NCBI RefSeq assembly: GCF_024158145.1
Contig: NZ_JAMYXM010000001.1
Coordinates: 1,364,001-1,428,000, forward strand
Reading direction: 5' to 3'
Source of the DNA: Notoacmeibacter sp. MSK16QG-6
GTDB taxonomy: Bacteria > Pseudomonadota > Alphaproteobacteria > Rhizobiales > Rhizobiaceae
DNA length: 64,000 nucleotides
The notes beneath the pieces were generated by a model. It saw only the letters and a program-made list of their open reading frames with translations. It had not been told where the DNA came from and did no database searches. The position numbers and the translations under genes are program-made. Shown piece after piece: positions 37,063 through 46,832 of the stretch; positions within the stretch are counted from its first letter, which is position 1; every line of letters starts with the position of its first letter.

Positions 37063-37906
37063 GTGCTTCGAGATCCGCAATGAGTTTGGCGCGCAGACTT
37101 CCCGTCACTTCCGGGCGAACGCCGAACCAACGCTCAAACCCCGGTACGGCCTGGTAAAGGAGCATGCCCAGCCCATCGACCGTACGGTAGCCATGACGCT
37201 TTGCTGCTGCGAGCAGCGACGTTTGCAGCGGTGTATAGACGATGTCCGTCACCGTCGCGCCCTCCGTCAATCGATCCAGACCGGGCCAACGCCGCCCATC
37301 CGCTCCCTCCCCCATCGTCAGCGTAGTTGTGTTCGCAACGAAATCCGCGCCATCGTACAGTGACGGCTCATCCGTGAAGGCAACGGCGCGGCAGCGCTCG
37401 CCAAAATGTTGCGCCAATCGGTTTGCCCGCTCGGCCGTGCGGTTGGCGATATCGATCTGGCCGAAACCTCGCTCGATTAAAGCATGAACGATGGCAAGCG
37501 CCGCGCCGCCCGCACCGAGAACCAATGCTCGCCCGCCATTTCGATCCCAATTCGGGGCTTCAGCGTTCAGATTGGCGCAGAAACCGTAAGCGTCCGTATT
37601 GTCGCCGATCAGCCGATCACCCTCCCGCCATACCGTATTGACCGCGCCGATAACCTCAGCCGTGCCAGTCAGGCAGTCCAGATGCTCGAGAACAGCTTCC
37701 TTATGCGGGATGGTCACATTGCAACCCGCCATCCGACCTTTCCGCATCGCGGAGAAGAAATCAGAAAGATCAGCCGGCGAAATATCGTATGCGTCATAAG
37801 ATCCGGCGATTCCGTATTCACCCAGCCAGTTGTTGTGGATCATGGGCGAGCGGCTATGGCCAATCGGATGGCCGATAACTCCGGCGCGGACGCTCTCCTT
37901 AGCCAT
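37055..37906 (-). CDS. aroE: Shikimate dehydrogenase
   Basis: The 283-aa NADPH enzyme carries [25 protein letters not shown] (catalytic Lys/Asp pair), NTDAYGF and the nucleotide loop [12 protein letters not shown] with NRTAERA. It makes shikimate for aromatic amino acids. It overlaps maf by 8 nt upstream and coaE by 8 nt downstream, indicating one operon. Confidence 0.95.
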   Translation of the reverse strand: MAKESVRAGVIGHPIGHSRSPMIHNNWLGEYGIAGSYDAYDISPADLSDFFSAMRKGRMAGCNVTIPHKEAVLEHLDCLTGTAEVIGAVNTVWREGDRLIGDNTDAYGFCANLNAEAPNWDRNGGRALVLGAGGAALAIVHALIERGFGQIDIANRTAERANRLAQHFGERCRAVAFTDEPSLYDGADFVANTTTLTMGEGADGRRWPGLDRLTEGATVTDIVYTPLQTSLLAAAKRHGYRTVDGLGMLLYQAVPGFERWFGVRPEVTGSLRAKLIADLEAHA

Positions 37907-38498
37907 CGATGGCCCCTATCGAGCGAAGCTCTGCCAGAAGCGGGATCAGCGGCAGACCGATAATGGTCCAGTAATCGCCATCGATGCTCTCGAACAATTG
38001 AATGCCCAGACCCTCAATCTGGTACACGCCCACACTGCCGAGGACCGCTTCGCCGGCGGCTGCAAGATATCGACCGATGAACCCCGGATCGAGATCGCGC
38101 ATCGTCATGTCTGCGATGCCGGCGTAACGCCAGATCGTTTCCCCATCCTTGCAAAGGGCCAGACCGCTATTGAGCCGATGGGTTTTCCCCGAAAGCTGCA
38201 AGAGGCGTCGCCGCGCTTCCTCAATGTCCTGCGATTTGTGCAGAATTTCGCCGTGAAGGGAAAGCACCTGGTCGGCCCCGATCACCAACGCATCGGGATG
38301 GCGTTCGGAAACGGCTTGAGCCTTGGCCTCGGCGAGAATAATGGCGATATCCTCCGGTTCGACATCGGACCCGTCGAGCGCGGAATCGATGGCCCGCTCG
38401 TCAATATCGGCCGCCTCCGCGGTTACCGACAGTCCGGCCTGCTGCAACAAAGCGATCCGCCAGGGGCTGGCGGATGCAAGTATAAGAGCTTTGCTCAT
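37899..38498 (-). CDS. maf: Maf-like nucleotide pyrophosphatase
   Basis: The 199-aa protein has the N-terminal [19 protein letters not shown], the substrate motif [11 protein letters not shown] and the [12 protein letters not shown] segment of Maf/Ham1-like NTP pyrophosphatases that remove non-canonical nucleotides. It is the first left-running gene next to the oriC candidate. Confidence 0.93.
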   Translation of the reverse strand: MSKALILASASPWRIALLQQAGLSVTAEAADIDERAIDSALDGSDVEPEDIAIILAEAKAQAVSERHPDALVIGADQVLSLHGEILHKSQDIEEARRRLLQLSGKTHRLNSGLALCKDGETIWRYAGIADMTMRDLDPGFIGRYLAAAGEAVLGSVGVYQIEGLGIQLFESIDGDYWTIIGLPLIPLLAELRSIGAIDG

Positions 38499-38596
38499 CC
38501 AGTGTGGTCCTTTTGGTCGGCTCGACGGTTAGCCGGCGAACCGAATCACTGCAAGGCCGGGCGAGGCCAAAACGAACTGTGGAGTCCAGAGCGTTG

Positions 38597-38611
38597 GTAA
38601 GGAATTGTTAA
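38597..38611. promoter_or_regulatory. CtrA-type box 1 (GTAA-N7-TTAA)
   Basis: GTAA-GGAATTG-TTAA differs by one base from the CtrA consensus TTAA-N7-TTAA. It lies in the oriC candidate. Confidence 0.45.
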
Positions 38612-38836
38612 CTTCTCCCCGCTGGAATCCGTCGCGTGTGAATCATTGGGGGCACCAGCCAACGCATCGCCATCGCCTGTTGCCACCTGCGTAAAACCCT
38701 CAGCTTTCTCCACAAACAGCGGTTGGCAGACCCAGATACTCAACTGTTGAAAAGATCGGGGATAGAGTGATCGTCATGCCCGGGCTGTCCCAAGTTGGGA
38801 TCGCATATCGCCGATCGCCCGAGAGACTGCATTTCG

Positions 38837-38851
38837 TTAAGAAAGTGTTAA
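38837..38851. promoter_or_regulatory. CtrA-type box 2 (perfect TTAA-N7-TTAA)
   Basis: TTAA-GAAAGTG-TTAA matches the CtrA consensus exactly. In Caulobacter CtrA bound at the origin blocks initiation; the same role is inferred here. It could also control hemE. Confidence 0.6.
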
Positions 38852-38978
38852 CGCTCGCGACTCTTGTCCCCACAGGCATATCCACGATATGGCGTGAACC
38901 CCGGCGAGCGTCGTTTCTGTTCTAGCGCTGGGGATAGGCGAGAATCCCTGATTCTCACCGACTCTAAGAATCAACAAT

Positions 38979-38999
38979 CTCCCTTCGGGAGTTTTCTTT
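38979..38999 (+). terminator. Stem-loop with T-run in hemE leader
   Basis: CTCCC-TTC-GGGAG followed by TTTTCTTT forms an intrinsic-terminator-like hairpin 45 bp before hemE, with no plus-strand gene upstream. It may attenuate hemE or protect the origin from transcription. Confidence 0.4.
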
Positions 39000-39043
39000 A
39001 GAAATTTGGGTGGGATAGTCATCCACGTCTGAGCGAGGTCGGA

Positions 39044-40084
39044 GTGACGAAAACAAATCGTATTGTGCTCGATGTTTTGAACGGCGCACATGCCGAAACA
39101 CCCCCCATCTGGATTATGCGACAGGCTGGACGGTATCTGCCGGAGTATCGTGAGACACGTAAGACGGCCGGTTCGTTTCTCGATCTTTGCTACAATCCGG
39201 AACTGGCCACTGAAGTCACGCTGCAACCGATACGCCGGTTCGGTTTCGATGCGTCGATCCTGTTCTCCGATATTCTGACCGTTCCGCATGCTCTGGGCCG
39301 CGATCTTCGCTTCGAGGAAGGCCGGGGCCCGATCATGACCCCGATCAAGCCGGACGAGATCGACAGCCTCTCGGATATTGCCGATTTTCACGATAGGCTG
39401 GCGCCTGTCTATGAAACCGTTCGGCGTCTTCGCAGCCGATTGCCTCGTGAGACCACGCTTCTGGGCTTCTGTGGCGCGCCATGGACCGTCGCGACCTATA
39501 TGATCGCCGGACATGGAACGGCGGATCAGGCCCCTGCCCGGCTGTTCCTCTATCGCCACCCGGAATTGATGGATACGCTGCTCACCGGCCTTGCGGAACG
39601 GTCGGCGCAATATCTGGCCCGCCAGATCGAGGCAGGCGCCGATGCCGTGCAGATTTTCGACTCCTGGAGCGGTGTTCTGGATGAAGCCAGCTTCGAGCGT
39701 TGCTGCATTCGGCCAGTCAGGCTGATCGTCGACAGGCTGAGCGAGCGCTTTCCTGACGTGCCGATCATCGGTTTTCCCAAGGGCGCTGGTTCGGCCTATG
39801 ATAGTTACCGTCAAGAAACCGGCGTCGATGCGCTTGGGCTGGATTGGTCTGTTCCGCTGTCGCAGGCCAAGCGTTTGCAGAAGGACAGCCTGGTTCAGGG
39901 CAATCTTGACCCGCTGCGGCTGGTCGCCGGGGGCAACGCTCTTGATGAAGGCATCGATTCGATCCTGACGGCGCTGGCGGATGGGCCATTTATCTTCAAT
40001 CTCGGTCACGGGATTACGCCCCAGACGCCTATCGACCATGTGCAGCGGATGATCGATCGCGTGCGAAGTTGGAAGGGCGCTTAA
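39044..40084 (+). CDS. hemE: Uroporphyrinogen decarboxylase
   Basis: The 346-aa heme-pathway enzyme converts uroporphyrinogen III to coproporphyrinogen [23 protein letters not shown] carries the substrate-binding Arg residues, with [13 protein letters not shown] and [15 protein letters not shown]. It starts at GTG 39044 with GAGG upstream. It is the first right-running gene of the oriC-proximal cluster and is followed by hemJ. Confidence 0.96.
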   Translation: MTKTNRIVLDVLNGAHAETPPIWIMRQAGRYLPEYRETRKTAGSFLDLCYNPELATEVTLQPIRRFGFDASILFSDILTVPHALGRDLRFEEGRGPIMTPIKPDEIDSLSDIADFHDRLAPVYETVRRLRSRLPRETTLLGFCGAPWTVATYMIAGHGTADQAPARLFLYRHPELMDTLLTGLAERSAQYLARQIEAGADAVQIFDSWSGVLDEASFERCCIRPVRLIVDRLSERFPDVPIIGFPKGAGSAYDSYRQETGVDALGLDWSVPLSQAKRLQKDSLVQGNLDPLRLVAGGNALDEGIDSILTALADGPFIFNLGHGITPQTPIDHVQRMIDRVRSWKGA

Positions 40085-40095
40085 AGGGGTGAATT

Positions 40096-40629
40096 ATGAA
40101 GCCGGCTGATCGATCTCTTCGGAAAAGCCCCTTATTCCGTGCGATTGTCGCGATTTTGGTGACTGGTGGATTGCTGGCAGGGCTTCTTGTTTTCGCCGGC
40201 GATGGTTTCTATCTCTGGGCCAAGGCCTTGCATGTCATGGCAGTGATCAGCTGGATGGCGGCGATGTTCTATCTGCCGCGTCTCTTCGTTTATCACACCC
40301 AAGTGGACGCGGGCTCTCCGCAGAGCGAACTTTTCAAGATTATGGAACGGCGGCTTCTACGCGCCATCATGAACCCGGCGATGATCGTGGCTTGGGTGCT
40401 CGGGCTCTATCTTGCCATTAAGTCCGGCGCGTTCAGCGAAGGCTGGTTCCACGTCAAGTTTCTGGCGGTTTTTCTTCTTTCCGGACTGCACGGTTACCTG
40501 TCTGCTGCGACGCGGCGTTTTGCAGAGGACCGCAACGCGAAGACCGAGCGGCATTGGCGTATCGTCAATGAAGCACCGACGCTTTTGATGATCGTCATCG
40601 TGATCATGGTCGTCGTGAAGCCGTTCTAG
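40096..40629 (+). CDS. hemJ: Protoporphyrinogen IX oxidase HemJ
   Basis: The 177-aa membrane protein has four or five helices, with the conserved ALHVMAVISWMAAMFYLPRLFVYH (His in helix), FHVKFLAVFLLSGLHGYL and NEAPTLLMIVIVIMVVVKPF signatures of HemJ. It oxidises protoporphyrinogen in heme synthesis. It is 11 bp after hemE. Confidence 0.93.
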   Translation: MKPADRSLRKSPLFRAIVAILVTGGLLAGLLVFAGDGFYLWAKALHVMAVISWMAAMFYLPRLFVYHTQVDAGSPQSELFKIMERRLLRAIMNPAMIVAWVLGLYLAIKSGAFSEGWFHVKFLAVFLLSGLHGYLSAATRRFAEDRNAKTERHWRIVNEAPTLLMIVIVIMVVVKPF

Positions 40630-40820
40630 GCGTTCATAAAGAATTGACTCGCCGGATAGCTTGAATAAGCGGCGACAGTTCGCTATGCAGCACCACCCAC
40701 CTTCCGCGCGGCTGCTGCCCGTTGCCCCTTCGAGATCACATTTTCAGCAGGCCGATGCTTTCCCCTGACGATTCTGCCCGCCGGCGCATATTGGCCGAGC
40801 TACGGGCAACCCAATTTGGA

Positions 40821-40836
40821 TGATTCACATGAAACA
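40821..40836. other. Degenerate parS-like site at rho start
   Basis: TGATTCACATGAAACA matches 14 of 16 parS positions but loses the central CG step, which weakens ParB binding in known systems. It overlaps the likely rho start codon at 40829. Confidence 0.35.
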
Positions 40837-42094
40837 AATGAAGCTCCAGGACCTGAAGAGCAAAAGCCCGACGGATCTGATCGCCTTCGCCGAGGAGCAT
40901 GAGGTCGAGAACGCTTCCGTTCTGCGCAAACAGGAACTGATGTTCGCGATCCTCAAACGCCTCTCCGATCAGGATGTGGAGATTATCGGCGAAGGTGTCG
41001 TCGAAATTCTTCAGGACGGTTTCGGTTTTCTTCGGTCGGCCTCCGCCAATTATCTGCCGGGGCCGGACGATATCTATATTTCACCATCGCAGATCCGGCG
41101 TTTTCAGTTGAAGACGGGCGATACGGTCGAGGGTCCGATTCGCAGCCCGAAAGAGGGCGAGCGCTATTTCGCCCTTCTCAAGGTCAATACGATCAATTTC
41201 GACGATCCGGAGAAAATCCGTCACAAGATTCACTTCGACAATCTCACGCCGCTCTACCCTGACGAGCGTATCAAGATGGAGATTGAAGCGCCGGACAAGA
41301 AGGATTTGTCCGCGCGCGTGATCGACCTGGTCGCGCCTCTCGGAAAGGGCCAGCGCGCTCTTATCGTGGCGCCGCCCCGTACGGGTAAGACGGTTCTGTT
41401 GCAGAATATCGCGCATTCCATCACGACCAATCACCCGGAATGTTATCTTATCGTGCTGTTGATCGACGAGCGGCCTGAAGAGGTCACGGATATGCAGCGG
41501 AGTGTCGACGGCGAGGTCGTTTCTTCGACCTTCGACGAGCCGGCCACACGCCATGTGGCAGTCGCTGAAATGGTGATCGAGAAGGCCAAGCGCCTTGTCG
41601 AGCATGGCCGCGATGTGGTTATCCTGCTCGATTCCATCACCCGTCTCGGCCGCGCCTATAACACCGTCGTACCCTCTTCCGGCAAGGTTCTGACCGGCGG
41701 TGTCGACGCGAACGCATTGCAACGGCCGAAACGCTTTTTCGGTGCGGCCCGCAATATCGAGGAAGGCGGTTCTCTGACGATTGTCGCGACCGCTCTGATC
41801 GACACGGGTAGCCGCATGGATGAGGTGATCTTCGAGGAATTCAAAGGCACCGGTAACAGCGAAATCGTTCTGGACCGCAAGGTCGCCGACAAGCGAACGT
41901 TCCCGTCCATGGATATTCTGAAGTCCGGTACGCGTAAGGAGGATCTGCTGGTTCCGCGCAAGGATCTGCAGAAGATCTATGTTCTGCGGCGCATCCTTTC
42001 GCCAATGGGAACAACCGACGCGATCGAATTCCTGATCGACAAGCTGAAGCAAACCAAGAGCAATGACGAGTTCTTCGATAGTATGAACACCTAA
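40829..42094 (+). CDS. rho: Transcription termination factor Rho
   Basis: The 421-aa hexameric helicase terminates transcripts. N-terminal [14 protein letters not shown] and the RNA-binding domain [21 protein letters not shown] are followed by the ATPase core with Walker A APPRTGKT and [15 protein letters not shown] chose ATG 40829, which leaves three residues before MKLQ as I expect for rhizobial Rho; ATG 40820 is in frame. Confidence 0.96.
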   Translation: MKQMKLQDLKSKSPTDLIAFAEEHEVENASVLRKQELMFAILKRLSDQDVEIIGEGVVEILQDGFGFLRSASANYLPGPDDIYISPSQIRRFQLKTGDTVEGPIRSPKEGERYFALLKVNTINFDDPEKIRHKIHFDNLTPLYPDERIKMEIEAPDKKDLSARVIDLVAPLGKGQRALIVAPPRTGKTVLLQNIAHSITTNHPECYLIVLLIDERPEEVTDMQRSVDGEVVSSTFDEPATRHVAVAEMVIEKAKRLVEHGRDVVILLDSITRLGRAYNTVVPSSGKVLTGGVDANALQRPKRFFGAARNIEEGGSLTIVATALIDTGSRMDEVIFEEFKGTGNSEIVLDRKVADKRTFPSMDILKSGTRKEDLLVPRKDLQKIYVLRRILSPMGTTDAIEFLIDKLKQTKSNDEFFDSMNT

Positions 42095-42143
42095 CGAGCA
42101 ATCGCGGAACCAGGGCTTTGTCTTGCGTCTGGAAGTGACGGCC

Positions 42144-43451
42144 ATGGCCGATACCATCTACGCGCTGTCGTCCGGTGCCGTTCCTAGCGGGGTCGCCATC
42201 GTCAGGATCAGCGGCGAAAGGGCCGTTGAGGCCTTCACTGCGTTCGGCATCGCTGTTCCGGAGCCGCGCCGCGCCACGCTTCACAATTTCGTCGTCGACG
42301 GTGAGGTCATCGATCGAGGTCTGGTGCTTTTCTTCGCCGGTCCCCACAGCTTCACGGGCGAAGATTGTGCGGAGTTTCAGCTCCATGGCAGTCCTGCAAT
42401 CATTGCAGCGGTGCTTCGCCGACTCTCATCACTGCCAACATTCCGCCCTGCTGAAGCAGGTGAGTTCACGAGACGCGCCTTCGCAAACGGTCGAATGGAT
42501 CTGACGGAGGCCGAGGCGTTATCGCAGCTGATCGACGCCGAGACGGAAGCCCAAAGACGCCTGGCGATGTCGGGCGCTGTCGGTAGGCAACTGGCGCTGA
42601 TTTCGGGATGGCAGAAGACATTGACCCGCCTTCGCGCTCGGCTCGAAGCGGAACTCGATTTTTCTGATGAGGGCGATGTACCGGCAGAGGTTTCGGAAGA
42701 AGCGTGCCGGGCGCTTGGCGATCTTGTCCAAGTGATGGAGCGCCATCACCAGGCCTTCGCCGGTGCTGAAATCGTGCGTCGCGGCTTTCGGGTTGCGCTT
42801 GCGGGCCTACCGAACGCCGGCAAGTCAAGCCTCCTGAATTTTCTGGCAGGCAGAGATGTCGCACTCGTCACGGATGTTGCCGGCACGACGCGTGACCGCA
42901 TCGAGGTCAATCTCGATCTGGAAGGTTATAAGGTCGTTCTGTCCGATCTGGCGGGTCTCCGCGATACGGACGACGTTGTTGAACGCATGGGTGTAAATCT
43001 CGCCCTGCAGACTGCCAGGGACGCCGACCTTGTCTTGTGGCTCGACGAAAAGGGCAGGGAGCCGCAAAGCTCTGATTTTTCGAATGACGTGTTAAAGGTG
43101 CAGACGAAGGCCGACATGGCATCGATGCGAGCGGATGACAGAGACTGGATTTCGATCTCCACAAAAACCGGGGAGGGGATTGCTTCCCTGCTTGCGTTAA
43201 TTGTCGGGCGGTTACGTGATAGGCTTCCTTTCGAGGACGCTGTCCCTCCGGCGACGGACCGGCAACGCCATCATTTGGCCTCGTCCATTGACCATTGCAA
43301 TCGCGCCCTGTCTCGCTGGAACGAATTGCCCGCCGAGATGATTGCCGAGGAATTACGTGCAGCCAGCTTCGCGCTTGGACGTCTGGTTGGACAGACCGAC
43401 GCAGAAGACGTATTGGACGAGGTCTTCAGCGCTTTCTGTATTGGAAAGTGA
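42144..43451 (+). CDS. mnmE: tRNA modification GTPase MnmE
   Basis: The 435-aa G protein forms the wobble-uridine cmnm5 modification with MnmG. ATG 42144 (MADTIYALSSGAVPSGVAIV) is preferred over 42123. The G domain has GLPNAGKSSLLNFL, DVAGTTRD and DLAGLRD; the family's usual C-terminal Cys (CIGK) is present. It lies 49 bp after rho, and its stop overlaps a parS-like site. Confidence 0.96.
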   Translation: MADTIYALSSGAVPSGVAIVRISGERAVEAFTAFGIAVPEPRRATLHNFVVDGEVIDRGLVLFFAGPHSFTGEDCAEFQLHGSPAIIAAVLRRLSSLPTFRPAEAGEFTRRAFANGRMDLTEAEALSQLIDAETEAQRRLAMSGAVGRQLALISGWQKTLTRLRARLEAELDFSDEGDVPAEVSEEACRALGDLVQVMERHHQAFAGAEIVRRGFRVALAGLPNAGKSSLLNFLAGRDVALVTDVAGTTRDRIEVNLDLEGYKVVLSDLAGLRDTDDVVERMGVNLALQTARDADLVLWLDEKGREPQSSDFSNDVLKVQTKADMASMRADDRDWISISTKTGEGIASLLALIVGRLRDRLPFEDAVPPATDRQRHHLASSIDHCNRALSRWNELPAEMIAEELRAASFALGRLVGQTDAEDVLDEVFSAFCIGK

Positions 43452-43464
43452 TTCACGTGAAACA
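43449..43464. other. parS-like site A over mnmE stop
   Basis: TGATTCACGTGAAACA matches 15 of 16 parS positions. Its first three bases are the mnmE stop codon. Confidence 0.85.
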
Positions 43465-43473
43465 TTATGGGCG

Positions 43474-43489
43474 TGATTCACGTGAAACG
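43474..43489. other. parS-like site B between mnmE and mnmG
   Basis: TGATTCACGTGAAACG matches 14 of 16 positions; it is 25 bp from site A. Confidence 0.75.
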
Positions 43490-43507
43490 ACCTTTGCCAT
43501 GTGAGGA

Positions 43508-43523
43508 TGATTCACGTGAAACA
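43508..43523. other. parS-like site C at mnmG start
   Basis: TGATTCACGTGAAACA matches 15 of 16. It covers the likely mnmG start codon (GTG 43516), so ParB binding could affect translation signals or transcription there. Confidence 0.85.
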
Positions 43524-45396
43524 ATCGACAGAGCAGCGACAATTCGATGTGATTGTGGTTGGCGGCGGCCATGCCGGCTGTGAAGCAGCGTCTGCTTCGG
43601 CGCGTATCGGGGCGGCCACGGCCCTCGTCACTATGGCTGATGGCAATCTTGGAACGATGAGCTGCAACCCTGCCATTGGGGGCTTGGGCAAAGGGCACTT
43701 GGTCAGGGAAATCGACGCACTGGGCGGCCTGATGGGGCAGGCCGCTGACGAGGCGGGCATACAGTTTCGCATGCTGAATCGGCGCAAAGGAGCGGCCGTC
43801 CGTGGACCGCGTACTCAAGCGGATCGGAAACTGTATCGTCAGGCGGTTCAGCGGATTATCCGCCAGCAGGCCAATCTCTCGATCGTCATTGGAGAAGTGG
43901 TCGATCTATTTGTCGAAAACGGTATCTGTTGCTGCGCTCTTTTGGCCGATGGGACGGTGTTGCGCGCGCGATCGGTCGTTCTCACGACGGGTACCTTCCT
44001 CGGCGGCGTCATTCATATCGGCGACAAACAATACCCGGCGGGTCGTGTGGGCGAAGCTGCATCCAGCAGGCTGGCGCAGCGCCTTCGCGCGCTTGGACTG
44101 GAAACTGGTCGTTTGAAGACTGGAACACCCGCCCGATTGGACGGCCGGACGATCGATTGGGATGCGGTCGGTCGTCAGGACGCCGATGCCGATCCTGTGC
44201 CGTTCTCATTGATAACCGAGCGGATTACCGTGCCACAAATCGCCTGCGGCATAACGCGAACCGGTCTGGAAACCCACCGCATCATTCGCGAAAATCTTGG
44301 CCGATCTGCGCTCTTCGGCGGTCATATCGAGGGTGTCGGGCCACGCTATTGTCCTTCCATAGAAGACAAGATCGAACGGTTCGGCGACCGCGACGGTCAT
44401 CAGATTTTTCTGGAGCCTGAAGGGCTGGACGATCACACGGTCTATCCCAACGGTCTGTCGACCTCTCTGCCTGAAGACGTTCAGGCCGCGATGATCGCCA
44501 CTATCCCCGGGCTCGAGCGGGCACGTGTCATCCAGCCCGGATACGCTATCGAATATGACTATCTCGATCCCCGTGGGCTTGAACCCAGCCTGGAAAGCCG
44601 GTCCATGGAAGGGCTTTTCCTTGCAGGTCAGATCAATGGCACCACTGGATATGAGGAAGCTGCGGGGCAGGGGCTGGTCGCGGGCCTGAACGCCGCTCAT
44701 CGGGCGCTTCAGCGCCCTGCCGCGATTTTTAGCCGGGGCGATTCCTATCTCGGCGTCATGATCGATGATCTGATAACGCAAGGCGTTTCGGAGCCCTATC
44801 GTCTCTTTACCAGCCGCGCCGAATTTCGGCTCTCGTTGCGCGCCGATAACGCCGATCAGAGATTGACGCCGATAGCCGACGAGTTGGGGCTGATCGATGC
44901 GGACCGGCGATCCAAGTTTGAAAAGCTGAAGACAAACCTAGACAATGCGCGACGAATGCTCATGGATCGCAGCCTGACGCCGAACGAGGCGGAACGTCAC
45001 GGTCTACAGATGAATGCTGACGGAAAACGGCGTGCAGCCTATGATATTCTTTCGCGTCCCGACATCGGTATCGACAGGCTGGCTGCGGTCTGGCCCGAGC
45101 TCAACAGCCTCGATAGAAAGACATCCGAACTGATTGAGATCGAGGCGGTCTATGCGGTGTACACCGAGCGACAAAAATCGGACATCGCCGTACTGAAGCG
45201 TGACACAGCGATACAGTTGCCAGCCGATTTCAATTATAAAGCCGTATCCGGTCTTTCACTGGAGCTTGTCGAAAAGCTATCTCGCGCATGCCCTCGCTCT
45301 ATAGCGGATGCCGGTAAAATCGAGGGCATGACACCGGCCGCCTTGGGTCTTCTTATAGCGTTCGCTCGCCGCGCAAAAGAAAAGCAGGCCGCATAG
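43516..45396 (+). CDS. mnmG: tRNA uridine-5-carboxymethylaminomethyl modification enzyme MnmG
   Basis: The 626-aa FAD enzyme partners Mnm[17 protein letters not shown] is the FAD-binding site, followed by [34 protein letters not shown] and a C-terminal helical domain. GTG 43516 has GAGG nine bases upstream; ATG 43507 is in frame but abuts the GAGG. Immediately followed by rsmG with no gap. Confidence 0.96.
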   Translation: MKQSTEQRQFDVIVVGGGHAGCEAASASARIGAATALVTMADGNLGTMSCNPAIGGLGKGHLVREIDALGGLMGQAADEAGIQFRMLNRRKGAAVRGPRTQADRKLYRQAVQRIIRQQANLSIVIGEVVDLFVENGICCCALLADGTVLRARSVVLTTGTFLGGVIHIGDKQYPAGRVGEAASSRLAQRLRALGLETGRLKTGTPARLDGRTIDWDAVGRQDADADPVPFSLITERITVPQIACGITRTGLETHRIIRENLGRSALFGGHIEGVGPRYCPSIEDKIERFGDRDGHQIFLEPEGLDDHTVYPNGLSTSLPEDVQAAMIATIPGLERARVIQPGYAIEYDYLDPRGLEPSLESRSMEGLFLAGQINGTTGYEEAAGQGLVAGLNAAHRALQRPAAIFSRGDSYLGVMIDDLITQGVSEPYRLFTSRAEFRLSLRADNADQRLTPIADELGLIDADRRSKFEKLKTNLDNARRMLMDRSLTPNEAERHGLQMNADGKRRAAYDILSRPDIGIDRLAAVWPELNSLDRKTSELIEIEAVYAVYTERQKSDIAVLKRDTAIQLPADFNYKAVSGLSLELVEKLSRACPRSIADAGKIEGMTPAALGLLIAFARRAKEKQAA

Positions 45397-45990
45397 GTGA
45401 TTGTTTCACGTGAAACAGAGGAGCGATTGGCCCGGTATGAAGAGCTTTTCCGCTCTTGGAACGCGAAAATCAATTTGGCCGCGTCGACCACGCTTGAGTC
45501 CTTTCGGACCCGACACATCGAGGACAGCCTTCAACTTCTGGATCTGACTGAGCCGGACCATCAGTGGATCGATCTCGGATCAGGCGGGGGACTGCCTGGT
45601 ATTCCAGTCGGAATTGCGCTGGCCGAGCAGGAAAATGCACAGATCCATCTGGTCGAAAGCAATCGCAAAAAGACTGCGTTTCTTTTGACCTGCATCGCAC
45701 GTTGCCAAGCCGCTGCACGCATTCACTCCGTTCGGATCGAAGACGCGTCATCGCGAATTTCCTCGGCGGATTATGTTACGGCGCGCGCTCTCGCACCTCT
45801 CGTCGAACTTTTAGCTCTTGCTGAGCCTTGGCTTACAGGGGGCGCAACTGCGCTCTTTCACAAGGGTCGGAGTTACGAGAATGAGATAGAGGACGCGAAA
45901 AGACGCTTTGCATTCGAATTGACTGTGCATCAAAGCGTGATCGACCGAGAAAGCGTCATTCTGCGGATTCAAAATCCTGTTCGTTTGTGA
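45397..45990 (+). CDS. rsmG: 16S rRNA (guanine-527-N7)-methyltransferase
   Basis: The 197-aa Rossmann methyltransferase has the AdoMet-binding IDLGSGGGLPGIPV and the catalytic-region VESNRKKTAFL. It starts at GTG 45397, right after the mnmG stop. Codons 2-7 encode IVSRET because the consensus parS lies inside the gene, which explains why this motif is widespread in alphaproteobacterial RsmG. parA follows 44 bp later. Confidence 0.95.
   Translation: MIVSRETEERLARYEELFRSWNAKINLAASTTLESFRTRHIEDSLQLLDLTEPDHQWIDLGSGGGLPGIPVGIALAEQENAQIHLVESNRKKTAFLLTCIARCQAAARIHSVRIEDASSRISSADYVTARALAPLVELLALAEPWLTGGATALFHKGRSYENEIEDAKRRFAFELTVHQSVIDRESVILRIQNPVRL
45402..45417. other. parS consensus site inside rsmG
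   Basis: TGTTTCACGTGAAACA, a perfect 16-bp palindrome and exact parS consensus, lies within rsmG codons 2-7, about 600 bp from parA. Confidence 0.95.
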
Positions 45991-46034
45991 TTTAACCGAA
46001 ATCGAACAGTCTGATGTCCGATGCGGAGGCATTC

Positions 46035-46820
46035 ATGCGCATCATCACCATCGCTAATCAGAAGGGCGGCGTCGGAAAAACGACCACAGCCATCAATCTG
46101 GGGACAGCGCTTGCCGCAACAGGCCAGCGTGTTCTGCTTGTCGATGTCGACCCTCAAGGCAATGCCAGTACGGGTCTTGGCATTGAGCGCGAGGAGCGCC
46201 TGATCAGCGCCTATGACGTTCTGCTCGGCCATAACGGCATCTCGGAAGCCGCCATTCCGACTGCTGTTCCAGGACTTCATGTTGTCGCATCGACGATGGA
46301 TCTTCTCGGCGTGGAGATGGAAATTTCCGGCGATAAAGACCGCGCCATGAAACTGAAGAACGCTTTGCGGGCGGCGCGGATTGCCGGTACGAATTACGAT
46401 TACGTTCTGGTCGATTGTCCGCCGTCACTCAACCTTCTTACGCTCAATGCCATGGCCGCGGCGGATTCGGTGCTCGTGCCGCTGCAATGCGAGTTCTTTG
46501 CCCTGGAAGGTCTCAGCCAGCTTCTACGGACGGTGGAACAGGTGCGTCAGACGATTAATCCCACGCTGGACATTCAGGGTATCGTTCTGACCATGTTCGA
46601 TCGTCGGAACAATCTTTCCAACCAGGTTGTCGAGGACGTTCGCGAGCATATGGGCGAGAAGGTCTATAATACCGTCATTCCGCGGAATGTACGCGTTTCG
46701 GAAGCGCCATCGCATGGAAAACCAGCGATTCTCTACGATCTGAAGTGTACGGGCAGCCAAGCCTATCTTCAATTGGCGTCCGAAGTGATCCGCCGTGAAC
46801 GTCAATTGCAGGCCGCATAG
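46035..46820 (+). CDS. parA: Chromosome partitioning ATPase ParA
   Basis: The 261-aa Walker-type ATPase (Soj family) has the deviant Walker A KGGVGKTTTAINLG, DVDPQGNASTG and VDCPPSLNLLTLNA. ATG 46035 is favoured because GGAGG sits six bases upstream; ATG 46014 lacks a site. It drives origin segregation with ParB and parS. parB starts 12 bp after it. Confidence 0.96.
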   Translation: MRIITIANQKGGVGKTTTAINLGTALAATGQRVLLVDVDPQGNASTGLGIEREERLISAYDVLLGHNGISEAAIPTAVPGLHVVASTMDLLGVEMEISGDKDRAMKLKNALRAARIAGTNYDYVLVDCPPSLNLLTLNAMAAADSVLVPLQCEFFALEGLSQLLRTVEQVRQTINPTLDIQGIVLTMFDRRNNLSNQVVEDVREHMGEKVYNTVIPRNVRVSEAPSHGKPAILYDLKCTGSQAYLQLASEVIRRERQLQAA

Positions 46821-46832
46821 GAGATGTCGGTA

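Larger units (their letters stand above)
38499..39043. other. Candidate chromosomal replication origin (oriC) between maf and hemE
   Basis: This 545-bp gap has no credible gene but many origin-type signals. They are nine GANTC sites (starting 38543, 38582, 38625, 38640, 38859, 38942, 38950, 38960, 38968), two CtrA-type boxes and DnaA-box-like 9-mers: TTCTCCACA at 38706 (8/9), ATATCCACG at 38878 and TCATCCACG at 39019 (7/9 each). GGGATAG recurs three times. Genes left of it run leftward and those to the right run rightward. In Caulobacter and several rhizobia the origin also abuts hemE. Identification is inference from these features. Confidence 0.65.

Noticed and set aside
38499-39043. A leader-peptide gene for hemE ahead of the 38979 hairpin
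   Set aside because: No short frame with a ribosome site precedes the hairpin; the origin interpretation explains more of the signals.
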